A stretch of DNA of 64,000 nucleotides from contig CM007341.1 of assembly GCA_000333855.2 (NCBI GenBank), positions 403,414 to 467,413 on the forward strand, given 5' to 3'. Each line of letters begins with the position of its first letter. The first letter of the stretch is position 1. The stretch is from Endotrypanum monterogeii (taxonomy: Eukaryota; Euglenozoa; Kinetoplastea; Trypanosomatida; Trypanosomatidae). Below, in pieces: positions 38,494 to 48,103 of this stretch. Under the pieces are notes generated by a model. The model worked only from the letters and a program-made list of their open reading frames with translations. It did no database searches and was not told where the DNA came from. The translations under genes and the position numbers were made by a program.

Positions 38494-40281
38494 CTACACG
38501 GGCTCTGGGATCGTTTTTGTCTTCAGTACGTAAACCTTATCTTCCAGTGCGAGGGTGCCAATGATCATCACAACGACCCAAACTTGAAGGATGCCCACGT
38601 AGCTCATCAGGACCACACGCCACACCCAACTGGCTTGTGTGAGGACACGGCCAATTTGCAAGGCGACGTTATCGATATTGCAAAGAACCGAAGCAGTTGC
38701 ACGGCCTGCAATCCCATACTGACGTGCCAGACGCGCCATGACCGCATTGCGACGCCGAGCAAGAGCGCTGTAATCTGTAGAGCCGGATACAGCTCTAGCG
38801 TCGTGTGCCCAATAGGCGCCAGTATCTGCGCTGCGTCCGTCCGTCTCATTGCCACCGGAGCCGTAGACACGATGACTACACAGGGACGAAGCTGCCAGTG
38901 GCGGCGCCCGGAAGCCTGCTGCCATTTCCACCTCTGCATCCTGCATCTGCTTCGCCAGTTCATTGTATCGTGCCTTCATCTCCGCCGCTTCACGCGTTGC
39001 CGAATCAAGGGCGGCTTGTCTGTTGCTCGCCTGCAAAGAAAGTAGTTGGTTGCGCTGCTTCAGTTCACTCAGTTCAGTCTGCAGTTGTGTGAGGTCCACA
39101 GCGGCGTGTACATCGCCGGCGCTACGTGTGGCTGTAGACGAGGCAGAGCGGTGACCTTCCCCCCCTCGAACGGACGTGCTCGTCTGCGCCTGTAGGCGAC
39201 GCACATCACTTCGCGTCTCGGCATGCGCAGCGACTTCTCCTTCTAGTGACTCGCGAGCGGAGCCCAACTCCAGCTCCAGGGTGTCAATTCGCGCCTGCAT
39301 TTCTCGATTTTTGTCCTGCGCGCGTTGCAGCTGTGTCGTTAAATTTGCTGCCTCCTGGCGATGGCGCTTCACCTCCACGTCCAGAAATGCGTGGTTCGCC
39401 TGCAGAAGCTCTAGCTGTTGGCGCAGCTGCAACGCCTCCTGTGAGGCATCCGTCTGTGGCATTTGTCCTGGTCCCGAGGGAAGCTCCGCTGCGGCATCGC
39501 GTGCCCGCTTCACCTCTAGCTGGGCCTCAGTCAGCAGTCGCTGCGAGGTTTCCTTGTGTACCATGAGCGCCTCCTCAGCCGCACGCTGGGCGGCGCGACT
39601 GGAGCGTGCATCCTGCTCCGCCTTCCACAATGCGTCACGCACTGCGCTGCACTGAGCGCGACCTGTGGCGGCTTCTTGCTGCCAGCGCAGCCTCTCAGCT
39701 TCGAGGACCTTGCAACGCGCTTCCAGTCGCTCAACTGCCGCTGCCGTAGTGCTGCTAGTGACTAGGTGACTGCGCCCTGCAGCCTCAACGGATGCTGTTG
39801 TTATAATCCCCTGACTTGCATCCAAAACATTGCGAGCCGGTGAGTCCGTTTTTTGGTACAACGTGAGAGGCCGTTTGCGTCCCGTGTCGGCAGATTTTCT
39901 GCTGTCGACGGTATCCGCGTCTTGTGAGGGTGACCGGAACGAGGGTAGCTTTGTAGGCAACGAGAGTGGTATGAGGTGTGCCGTGTGCCTCTCGTCAGAA
40001 GCTATATGTGACGAAGGGGTCATGATCGAATGCGGAAGCTCCGTAGTAGAAAATGGGGTGCTCCCATCGCCAGCCGCATCGCTGCGACCGTTGCTTTTGT
40101 CGGGGTGCAGCACTGTCCGGGGGGTAGACTTCAAAGACGTGCTGCTGGAAATTACGGTATCAAAGCTCCGTCGAGCATGTTCATTTGCTGCTCGCGCGAT
40201 GTCCTGTTCATCGGCAGCATTGGCGAGGCTTTCTGTCTTCTTGTCAATGGCCTCCAAGAAGGCACCGACGCGGGTGAACAT
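38494..40281 (-). CDS. Tail-anchored coiled-coil protein, golgin-84/CASP-like (595 aa)
   Basis: Candidate Golgi tether. Residues about 170-470 form an almost continuous coiled coil (VERLEARCKVLEAERLRWQQ and similar heptads). A single hydrophobic segment at about 557-579 lies 16 residues from the C-terminus, so the protein should be tail-anchored with its bulk cytosolic. The segment contains Tyr-x-x-x-Leu-Gln-x-Trp-Val (SYVGILQVWVV), closely matching the golgin-84 anchor pattern with Tyr and Leu-His-Leu-Trp-Val. The short N-terminal helix (FTRVGAFLEAIDKKTESL) also fits golgin-84. Residues 30-165 are Ser/Thr-rich and disordered. The family call is by pattern only; a generic tail-anchored coiled coil is the alternative. 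Confidence 0.7.
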   Translation of the reverse strand: MFTRVGAFLEAIDKKTESLANAADEQDIARAANEHARRSFDTVISSSTSLKSTPRTVLHPDKSNGRSDAAGDGSTPFSTTELPHSIMTPSSHIASDERHTAHLIPLSLPTKLPSFRSPSQDADTVDSRKSADTGRKRPLTLYQKTDSPARNVLDASQGIITTASVEAAGRSHLVTSSTTAAAVERLEARCKVLEAERLRWQQEAATGRAQCSAVRDALWKAEQDARSSRAAQRAAEEALMVHKETSQRLLTEAQLEVKRARDAAAELPSGPGQMPQTDASQEALQLRQQLELLQANHAFLDVEVKRHRQEAANLTTQLQRAQDKNREMQARIDTLELELGSARESLEGEVAAHAETRSDVRRLQAQTSTSVRGGEGHRSASSTATRSAGDVHAAVDLTQLQTELSELKQRNQLLSLQASNRQAALDSATREAAEMKARYNELAKQMQDAEVEMAAGFRAPPLAASSLCSHRVYGSGGNETDGRSADTGAYWAHDARAVSGSTDYSALARRRNAVMARLARQYGIAGRATASVLCNIDNVALQIGRVLTQASWVWRVVLMSYVGILQVWVVVMIIGTLALEDKVYVLKTKTIPEPV

Positions 40282-41025
40282 GATAGCTCTCCGTCAATGG
40301 GGCACACTTCTGGCGCGTCGCGCGCAGGCGATAGGTGGAGATTTTTATGCGGAGAGCACAAAAGAAGCGTATACCTTTCTCCCCCACCCACCCACAAATA
40401 GAAAACACGCGAAGGTCTGCGGGGCCTCCTTTAAAAAAAAAAAATGATGGGGCTCTCTTCTCACCGTTTCTCTCTCTTTATATTCTTGCGTCTGTGTCTG
40501 CTGGATCGACTGAGGCAGTGTATGGGTAGAGGGGGCTGAGCCTTCAACGTTTGCATACACGAAAAGAGAACAGAATGTACGAAGGATGCGAAAGGCGAGA
40601 GAAAAAGGAGGGGGGGGGAGGTAGAGAGGAGGAGGAGGAGGAGGAGGGAGGGGGGGGACATAAAATACGACCGTAGACTTATGTGACCGTGTTTGTTGCT
40701 GTTGCTGAGGGAGGGGGGGGGAGCTCACAGGTCTAGGTGAGAGGCTCATTGAATATATATATATATATATATAAATGAGAGCCAATCTCTTGAAGAAAAC
40801 TATCACTAACCCTCCACCTCCATCCCCTCTTCCCACACACGCGTATATCGGCACGCATGGGCGCGGGTCGGTGCGATTCCACTCCACTAAACAAACAGAC
40901 AAACAAACTAACACCACCATACCGAGTTTTCACCGCCCACTCACCGGAGAATGAAGGAAACTTGGTGTGTGTGTGTGTGTGTGACAGAAAGGGAGACAGA
41001 GCTCGAAGACACCTCCCATTGAATA
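40282..41025 (-). other. Intergenic spacer between the 296-aa gene and the golgin-like gene
   Basis: G-rich on the + strand (pyrimidine-rich in the sense of transcription), with a (GAG)n block near 40629-40645, an A13 tract at 40433-40444 just upstream of the golgin gene on the - strand, (TA)n at about 40754-40773, and (GT)n at about 40965-40982. No gene is seen. Confidence 0.55.
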
Positions 41026-41916
41026 TCAGAGCGGAGTGTAGCCGAGCTCCAGATATCGTGCCCGCAGTGCTTCCTCATCTTCTCGGTCTTCCACCGGTGA
41101 CCGTTGCCGATCTTCTGCGCCTCTGTGATTGACTCGGCCAAATGTCTCTCCACCATCCCGTTCGCAATAGTTGGAGGACCACGCATCACGTGGATTTGCT
41201 TCACTGACTGCTGTTGTCTCAACGTGCTCGTCGACAGGTGTTTCTTTTTCGTTGGAGGGCTGTGGTGCAGGGGCACTGCACGCATGCAGGGCTGCGGCTT
41301 GGGCAACTACGTCGGGGCGATGATCAGCCAGCATCTCGGTGACGAGTTGGCGGGCTGCCGCAAGGATCTCGACGGCATTGGAATGCACATCGAGGTCTGT
41401 TTGAGGTGTAGAGTTTGAAGTGGGACCTGGGGCGGGTTCTGTCGCCGATTTCACCGTGTCGGCGTTCAACAGTTGGTGCAGTAGTTGCGCATGCATTAGG
41501 AGGCTCTCGTACCCCTTTTGGATCATCTCTACGCATCGGCCTAACTGATCGAGGTTCACGGTAGCCTCACAATAACGTCTACGACGGCTATTGCGGGTGT
41601 CGCAGTTGTCTGATGAGGTCGTGATTTCTTCGTGCGATTGCCTGGGTGCCTCACGAAGCCTTGTGGTTTGCGCGGAATCTTCTCTTGCGCTTTCAGGTCC
41701 GCTGCGAGAGCTCATGGACACCCTCACTCCATCGAAATAGCCTAGTCGCTCGCTTACTGCGATGCGCACCGCCTCCTGGATGATCTCTTGCTCCATCATT
41801 TGGTCACCCAAGTCTGCCAACATGTCTAACTGGAGTGGGATATCTAGCGAGCCCTTGACCTCTACTCGCACGTACGTCGTGGCGGGGAAATCGCCGCAAC
41901 ATGGCGTGCTACTCAT
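41026..41916 (-). CDS. Hypothetical protein (296 aa)
   Basis: Not recognised. The N-terminal about 60 residues look folded and conserved in style (TTYVRVEVKGSLDIPLQLDM, then EQEIIQEAVRIAVSERLGYFDGVRV), suggesting an alpha/beta unit. A helical segment with VNLDQLGRCVEMIQKGYESLL lies around 120-155, and another with AVEILAAARQLVTEML around 185-205. The rest is polar and probably disordered. It ends with EEALRARYLELGYTPL. There is no signal peptide or membrane segment. The ATG context and GC-rich codon use resemble its neighbours, so a real gene is likely. Confidence 0.8.
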   Translation of the reverse strand: MSSTPCCGDFPATTYVRVEVKGSLDIPLQLDMLADLGDQMMEQEIIQEAVRIAVSERLGYFDGVRVSMSSRSGPESAREDSAQTTRLREAPRQSHEEITTSSDNCDTRNSRRRRYCEATVNLDQLGRCVEMIQKGYESLLMHAQLLHQLLNADTVKSATEPAPGPTSNSTPQTDLDVHSNAVEILAAARQLVTEMLADHRPDVVAQAAALHACSAPAPQPSNEKETPVDEHVETTAVSEANPRDAWSSNYCERDGGETFGRVNHRGAEDRQRSPVEDREDEEALRARYLELGYTPL

Positions 41917-42571
41917 TGTGTTTCCAGAGAGACGATACTACTCCCTGGAAAGCAAACAAACCCCCCAATAAACCCCTAAACACTCAGAACTTTGAGAAAC
42001 ATTAAAAAAAAAATATATAAATATATATATAAATATATATATTCATATGCAAGTAGATCGGTGGGTGGGTGCCGCATTGGGGGTAGGAGATCGGTCGAGG
42101 AAAGGGCAAAGAGAAGGAGAGGGGGGGGGGGGAGAGGTGGTGGCGGGTGACAGTTGACAAGTGCACAGTGTGTTGTCGTGGTGGTCATGTCGATTGTGGG
42201 ACATTTGAAGGAGAGGAATACCAGGGTATGTATGAGTGATAGCTGCACGTCTTCGGACTCATTCCCCGCTGCTGTTCCTCTTTGAAAAAGAAATTCCTTT
42301 TGCTGTGGTTGATTGCGCTACGGTGCATATGTGTATGGGGGAGGTGGAGGTACAGGGATCTCTCCGTGCGTGTGTGTGTTGACTGGCGGCGGTGCTTTTA
42401 GGGGACCTACGTATAGCAGTGAGGAGCAAGGAGGAGAGGTGTCTCGCCTCAGTGGAGAGCGTGCTGTGTCGGAAAGCTGTGGTTTGTGTGCGTGTTTCCG
42501 ATGACGCAGTGTGGCATTACGTGCTGGGCTCCGTTCTTTTTTTTTTTTATACACAGGGAGTTGAAGGCGCG
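41917..42571 (-). other. Intergenic spacer between 1699-aa and 296-aa genes
   Basis: Holds an A10 tract merging into (TA)n at about 42003-42042 and a G12 run at about 42121-42132. G-rich on the + strand, consistent with - strand pyrimidine signals. No gene is supported. Confidence 0.55.
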
Positions 42572-45500
42572 TTACAGCCTGTCCATTACCCGCACGCCGT
42601 TCACGCTGAAGACCTGCCCATAATCATTTTCGTGCCGGGTGATGTCGCAGCGAAGCCGCTCAGTCAGGCGCTGCAGCTGCAGCTGCAGCTGCTCATAGGG
42701 CATCTTCTCCACTTCACCGCGCATATTGGAAGGCGGTGAGGCAGCTGCAGACACCGTCGGGTTCTCCTCTTCACCCTCAAAGGCGTACTCGGAAGATGGC
42801 AGCGAGATATGGGAGACGACATGTACGTTGTCGTCACCGGCGCTGACACGCTTCAGAGTGGGGTCGTGACTTTGGTTAGTGGGGAGCGTTGCCAAGGGCG
42901 GTTCGTTGGCCATGAGGCGCAATTGGCGCTGAACGTATTCACGACGTGTCAGGGCCTCGAGGAGCGGTAGCTGCGTTTCTAGCCGTCGCTGCTCCTGCAG
43001 AAGTGCGTCGTGAAAGTCCGTTGCTGGTGCCTCTCGAGCAAGTATGTCGGCATAGTTCAGAAAAGACTGCTGATCGTCCAATGGGATCTCCAGCACGTCC
43101 CAGAGTTGCTGAAGACGTTGCTTTGCTTCTCCTAGAAAGCGTTCACGCGATTCCTTCCCTTCGTAGCCATTGTGAAGGTGACTTGGACGTGCCGTGACCG
43201 GTTCCAAGGAGCCGGCGACAGAGATGGGCAAGGGAGTACCCTCGGAGGTCGCGGGGCACTGCATACCAGGCGTCCAGACGGTTGAAGGGCTTGCAGAGTG
43301 GCTAGTGTGTTTTTTAGCAAGCGGCGTTAGAGATTCTGGGGCTGTCACAACAACGGGAATGTCAGTGACGAGGGAAGAGAGTGAGGAGGAGCTCGGCTGC
43401 GTTGGCGGCTGTGCATAGCATGATTGGCGGCGACCGTAATGACGGCGCAGGACATGCGCTGCGAAGCGCTGTTCCTCATGCTCAAAGCAACGACGCGCAG
43501 GCTCCTCGCGCTCCACCTGCACATCGTCGTGGATCTGCTCCAGCAACCCGCGATACTCTTCGTCTAGTGCTCGAAATGTTGCTGCCTGCTGCTGCTCCGA
43601 TGCGACGCGAACCGCCGATGCGCTGCGCGCTGCTGTTTTTGCACGTTTCTCGGCGGCACGTCGAGCCTCGCGCTCCTCCCCCAACAAAGTTTGCATGCTT
43701 TCTTGCTGAGCCTTCGATGTGGGCTGCAATGCTGCTTCGGCAGCCTCATGCTCTTGCCGGAGTTCGAGCGCCTGCGCCGTAAGATGTTTCTCATGGTCTG
43801 CCTGTAGACGTGCCAACAACTCCTGCTGGCGGAGCTGCTGCTCCTCAAGGGCTTTCTCGCGGGTAAGCAGCAGTTCCGCCAGTTGCTTCTGATGTTCTTC
43901 AATAAAATGTGCGAGTTTCTCATCCGAACGGGTTTGTATGCGGTCCGCCTCGGCTTGCACGCGAGCGTACAGGGAGGCTTGCAGCTCCACATAGCACTTG
44001 TTTTGCTCTTCAATAGCGCCACGGAAGTCCGAGATGCACTTCTCATACTCGGCACGCAACTTTTCTTCTACCTCGTCTCGGATACGTCGGAGTTCTAGGT
44101 ATAAACTTGTCTCCTTGTCACACAGCTGACTCGCTTGTTCGTTGCAGCGCTGCTGCAGTTCTCGAATTTTCTCCTCGGAAATGCGACGCACATGTTCCAT
44201 GCGCTCAGATGCAGCCCTCTCGTACGCCTCTCTTAGCTCCCGCAAGCGTCCCTCGTGCTCTCGCTCGCGCACATCACAATATTTTTCCAACTGTGCGACC
44301 TGCTCCTGCATGAGTGTGAAAGACGCTGTCCGCACTTGCGTGATCGCTTCCTCATGAAGGCGGCGCTGCTCCGCCAAGAGCGTGGAGGTCATTGCCTGTT
44401 GTTGCTCCAATATCGGAAGATAAGTTGAGCGCACCTCATTTTCCAGTTGTGCCCGAGAGGCTTCAGTGACAGAAAAGTGCTCTGCTACGCGTGCTGCCGC
44501 CGCGTCAATACTCACGGCTCGCTCTGCTGCGTGCTGTTGCTGAGCTGTGTGCCACTGGGATTGCTCGATTCTCAGTACTTCCTGCAGTTTAGCCGAAGCT
44601 GCCTTGCCATATGCGTCAAGCGAGGCAGTGCGCGCGGCAGTCCAGGCTGCTTCGCGTGCTCGCGTATCCTTCAGCTCTTGAGAAAGATGGTGCTGCTGCA
44701 GGTCTTGCATGGCGACAATCTGAGCTCCATAGTGTTCATGGAGCAGACGCACCTCCTCGCAGTGGGTCTGCTGCACACTCGTCAGCTCTTGCGCCCGGAA
44801 TTCTTGCCACAAGGAGAAGCGCTGTCGCATCTCTGCTGCTAGAGTTCTTATCCAGGCTTCTTGGGAATCACCAAGCCGCTGGGCCAGTTGATGCTCCATT
44901 TCTGCCAAGAGGGTCCTCCTTAGATCTTGCTCCATCGTGATTCTCTGCTGGGCAACTTCCACTCGCTCGTTACGCAGGCTGACTTCTCGACTCTCCAGCT
45001 CTGCCAGCTGGTTCGCTTCCTGGGCGGCGATCTGTGCTGCCAGTTGCTGCAGTGCCGTCTCATTGTCCTTGGTGCGGCGACGCTGCCATCGCTCTTCGGC
45101 GATGTGAAGCTGTTTTTCGCGAGCCGCCAGTGCGTCCGCAGCAGCACGTACGCGCCTCTCCGCCTCCTCTTGGACTTCTCGTTTCGCTGCATCGTGCTGT
45201 CTCTCGAGACGTTCGAGTGTATACTGAGCATCTTCTTTTGTTTTCATTATGGCGTCTTGCAGTTCCTCTTGATGGGCCCTGAGCTGCGCTTTGGCTCTTT
45301 CTTCCAGCACCTGTTCGCGCCGCTGCACCTCGTCAAGGAGAATCGCCCGTAGCTCGCGGTGTTGTTGCTCCAGCGCGTCGAGGCTGGATTGCTGCTGCTG
45401 ACGACATTTCTGCAGCCGCGCTGACCACAGGGCCGCACACTCTCCTACAGCCTCTTTCACTTTCGTTGCGCATGTCGCCTGAGCCTCCTCAAGTTCTTTC

Positions 45501-47671
45501 TCTAGCTCCACCACTCGCTTCAGCGCGGTTGCCGCGGTCTCGGAAGCAACACCAGAGCCGTCATCACAGATGTGGGTCGTCTCCATCTTTTTTTTGTACT
45601 GCTGTAGCAGCGCGTCGTGAGTCGCCCCGAGGTCGCTCAGCTGAGACGCGTAGCTCGCTTCTGCAGCCTGGCGCGCATCCCGCAGGGTTGCCTCGTGCGC
45701 CAAATCATCGATCCGCATTTGATCCTTCAGCTGGTGAAGTTGCAACAGGAGATTATCTTTATCCTTTTGCAGTTTCTCCACTGCCGCCTGGGAATCGCGG
45801 AGAGCGTCATCAGCAGCGACAGTCAGCTGTTCTCGCTGGCGTTCAATGTTGTTTTCCCACACGGCCCTATCTTGTTGGTGTTCCTCGTTGAGCCTGGCTT
45901 CCTTGGCAGAACTGGCGTTGCGCACCTTTTCTAGGGCTTCTTCGTGTATGTGAGTGAACCTCATCAGAGCGGTACGATGCGTCTCCTGCTCCGCTTCCAA
46001 CCGTGTTTGCCACCGCATGTTTATCTTCTCCTCAACGACATGCAGTTGCTGCGCGACGGCTTCTGCTAGCTGAAGACGACACTGATCGATCTGACGCACT
46101 GCCTCTTGCTTCTCCGCCGATACACGGTTCACCTCGTCGTGTAAGGCGCGTATGAGACCGGCGTAGTCATGCTGCAGGCGCTGCACGTACTCGGCCGTTT
46201 CTTCCGTGTATGCAGTGAAATCAGTGGCCAGGCTCTCGTACGCAGCGAGATACTCGTGTCCCACCTGCGCTTGCCGACGTGCGTGTTGGCGCAGGAGCTG
46301 CTCCCGCAGTACTGTGATGTCGCGCATTCCGATGTGCAGCGTCTCTAGCTGACGACTATTTGCTTCACCGACAACTTCCTCACTCGTCGCGATCATGCGG
46401 GCGTGTTCTTCCTTTAAGAAGCTGCGCCACTGTACCTCCCGGTGGGCCATCTGCTCGTCCATCAGACGCTGCCGCTCTGCCATGTCTTGCTCTAATATTT
46501 GACGGTACTCCACCTTGAAGGACTCGACTTGCTCCAGGATGGCAGCCTCCATTGACGTTTGGTGTACACGCTCTGCGTCAACGGTGGACCTTGCAACCGA
46601 CAGAAGATGTTCTTGCATTCGTTTCGCTAGTGTTTCCTGCTGCTCTTCTAGAGTTGTCTGGATTCGGACAAGGAGAGCGTCCTCACACTCGGAGCGAGTT
46701 TGCTCGAGAGACGCTGCGCATTGCATCCACTCGTCAGTCACGCTCCGCAGAACGCGCTCCAGATGCTCTCTACTGGCGGCGTCGCGAAGTCGCACGAGGG
46801 ACTCGTAGTCGACCAGGAGCTGTGTCGTCCGTTCCGTAATGTCATCTTCAGACTCGCGAAGCCGCGCGTCTTCGCGCAGCTGCTGAGTGCGTTGCCACAG
46901 GTGCGCCTGTTTCTCAAAAGTGTAGAGCCGCTGCATCTCTTCTAGCTTTCGCTGAGTGCACTGAAGCTCGTCGGCTGCGGCAGGCGGTGTCATGGTAGAG
47001 CTCGTTAGCGTTGGGTATGCGCGCTGCCCATCTGGTATGCGTTCCTTCAATTTCACATGCTCCTCGGTACATTGCTGCCGTCTGTCCTGAGGCAGCGCCA
47101 GCTTCGGTGCTGGTTTAAGGTCTGATGTAGAGGTTCCAGGGATTTCATTGCACAGATGTGGCGCGACCGTGTTGATACTTGTGGATGACGAGGCATTGCG
47201 TTCCTTCGATCCGCTCTTGCGCGGGTCGCCATCACTGGATGAGGTAGTTGTGTCGCGAATCATTCCAGAGTACTGCGGCGCAGCCCCCTTTTTTTGGTTG
47301 TGTGAGTCCTTCGTGTCGCCGCGGTGACCTCTGAAGAACGCCTTTATTTTGTCGTGACCGTCGGGGTGTGACCACGGCACGGAGACAGAAAGGCGAGAGT
47401 TAGCCAGTTTAACGCTTGCCAAGACATCCGGTGGCTGCGAGTCGTAATGCTCACGTGCGAGTGGTGGCGACTGTTGTTGTTTCTTTTCAATTTGTGCATG
47501 TACTTTGTGAAACTCATGGAGGGTCTCGGATAGCGTGGCGGGCATCCTCACACGGTGCTGCTTCGTCGACGACTGCGATTGAGCAGGAGTTGCCGGATTG
47601 TTGTCTACGAACTCATGCTGTTGTTGTTGCTGCTGAACCCGGGGAAGTCCGCTGAAGTCTTGCCGCAGCAT
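42572..47671 (-). CDS. Very large coiled-coil protein (1699 aa)
   Basis: Probable structural or cytoskeletal protein. The open frame runs 31 codons further upstream but begins there with GTG and reads as spacer (HIYVYIHFY); the first ATG at 47671 (MLRQDFSGL) is chosen. Residues about 1-225 are polar and disordered with a poly-Gln stretch. Residues about 225-1400 form a near-continuous coiled coil rich in Glu, Gln, Arg and Ala. After a Ser/Pro linker, a compact helical part at about 1510-1590 contains LWDVLEIPLDDQQSFLNYA. The end is NDYGQVFSVNGVRVMDRL, which looks conserved. The tail recalls centriolar, basal-body and microtubule-linker proteins, but I cannot assign a family. Confidence 0.88.
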   Translation of the reverse strand: MLRQDFSGLPRVQQQQQQHEFVDNNPATPAQSQSSTKQHRVRMPATLSETLHEFHKVHAQIEKKQQQSPPLAREHYDSQPPDVLASVKLANSRLSVSVPWSHPDGHDKIKAFFRGHRGDTKDSHNQKKGAAPQYSGMIRDTTTSSSDGDPRKSGSKERNASSSTSINTVAPHLCNEIPGTSTSDLKPAPKLALPQDRRQQCTEEHVKLKERIPDGQRAYPTLTSSTMTPPAAADELQCTQRKLEEMQRLYTFEKQAHLWQRTQQLREDARLRESEDDITERTTQLLVDYESLVRLRDAASREHLERVLRSVTDEWMQCAASLEQTRSECEDALLVRIQTTLEEQQETLAKRMQEHLLSVARSTVDAERVHQTSMEAAILEQVESFKVEYRQILEQDMAERQRLMDEQMAHREVQWRSFLKEEHARMIATSEEVVGEANSRQLETLHIGMRDITVLREQLLRQHARRQAQVGHEYLAAYESLATDFTAYTEETAEYVQRLQHDYAGLIRALHDEVNRVSAEKQEAVRQIDQCRLQLAEAVAQQLHVVEEKINMRWQTRLEAEQETHRTALMRFTHIHEEALEKVRNASSAKEARLNEEHQQDRAVWENNIERQREQLTVAADDALRDSQAAVEKLQKDKDNLLLQLHQLKDQMRIDDLAHEATLRDARQAAEASYASQLSDLGATHDALLQQYKKKMETTHICDDGSGVASETAATALKRVVELEKELEEAQATCATKVKEAVGECAALWSARLQKCRQQQQSSLDALEQQHRELRAILLDEVQRREQVLEERAKAQLRAHQEELQDAIMKTKEDAQYTLERLERQHDAAKREVQEEAERRVRAAADALAAREKQLHIAEERWQRRRTKDNETALQQLAAQIAAQEANQLAELESREVSLRNERVEVAQQRITMEQDLRRTLLAEMEHQLAQRLGDSQEAWIRTLAAEMRQRFSLWQEFRAQELTSVQQTHCEEVRLLHEHYGAQIVAMQDLQQHHLSQELKDTRAREAAWTAARTASLDAYGKAASAKLQEVLRIEQSQWHTAQQQHAAERAVSIDAAAARVAEHFSVTEASRAQLENEVRSTYLPILEQQQAMTSTLLAEQRRLHEEAITQVRTASFTLMQEQVAQLEKYCDVREREHEGRLRELREAYERAASERMEHVRRISEEKIRELQQRCNEQASQLCDKETSLYLELRRIRDEVEEKLRAEYEKCISDFRGAIEEQNKCYVELQASLYARVQAEADRIQTRSDEKLAHFIEEHQKQLAELLLTREKALEEQQLRQQELLARLQADHEKHLTAQALELRQEHEAAEAALQPTSKAQQESMQTLLGEEREARRAAEKRAKTAARSASAVRVASEQQQAATFRALDEEYRGLLEQIHDDVQVEREEPARRCFEHEEQRFAAHVLRRHYGRRQSCYAQPPTQPSSSSLSSLVTDIPVVVTAPESLTPLAKKHTSHSASPSTVWTPGMQCPATSEGTPLPISVAGSLEPVTARPSHLHNGYEGKESRERFLGEAKQRLQQLWDVLEIPLDDQQSFLNYADILAREAPATDFHDALLQEQRRLETQLPLLEALTRREYVQRQLRLMANEPPLATLPTNQSHDPTLKRVSAGDDNVHVVSHISLPSSEYAFEGEEENPTVSAAASPPSNMRGEVEKMPYEQLQLQLQRLTERLRCDITRHENDYGQVFSVNGVRVMDRL

Positions 47672-48064
47672 TTCCAGATCAGCGACAGATTTCCTAGCCC
47701 CCTTTTTTCTTCGATAAAAATGTATGTAAACATATATATGCGTGGAGTCGTGTGGATAGGACACTGATTTTCATTTAGTACCCGTATGCATATGTATCTA
47801 TATATTTCTCTTTCCCTCTGTGAGCGTGTGTATGTTCGTGTATCTATCGATATCTATGCTTTCTTATTTGCCTTCCCACACTCGGGAGAGGCGTTGTCAC
47901 AGAAAGAGATCAACAGAGAAGGTGATTAAGGGAACAAAAGGAGTGGTGAGAGTGGTGGTGGCCGTAGACGAAACGTCTGTCAGAAAATAGATCCCACGCG
48001 TGCACCGACTGCGCCCCCCACCCAGAAAGAGTCTTGCGTGTGTGTGTGTGTGTGTGTGTGTGCA

Positions 48065-48103
<39 letters not shown>

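Noticed and set aside
47672..47764. 31-codon N-terminal extension of the 1699-aa protein
   Set aside because: Opens with GTG and encodes spacer-like Tyr/Ile/Val sequence; the first ATG is at 47671.
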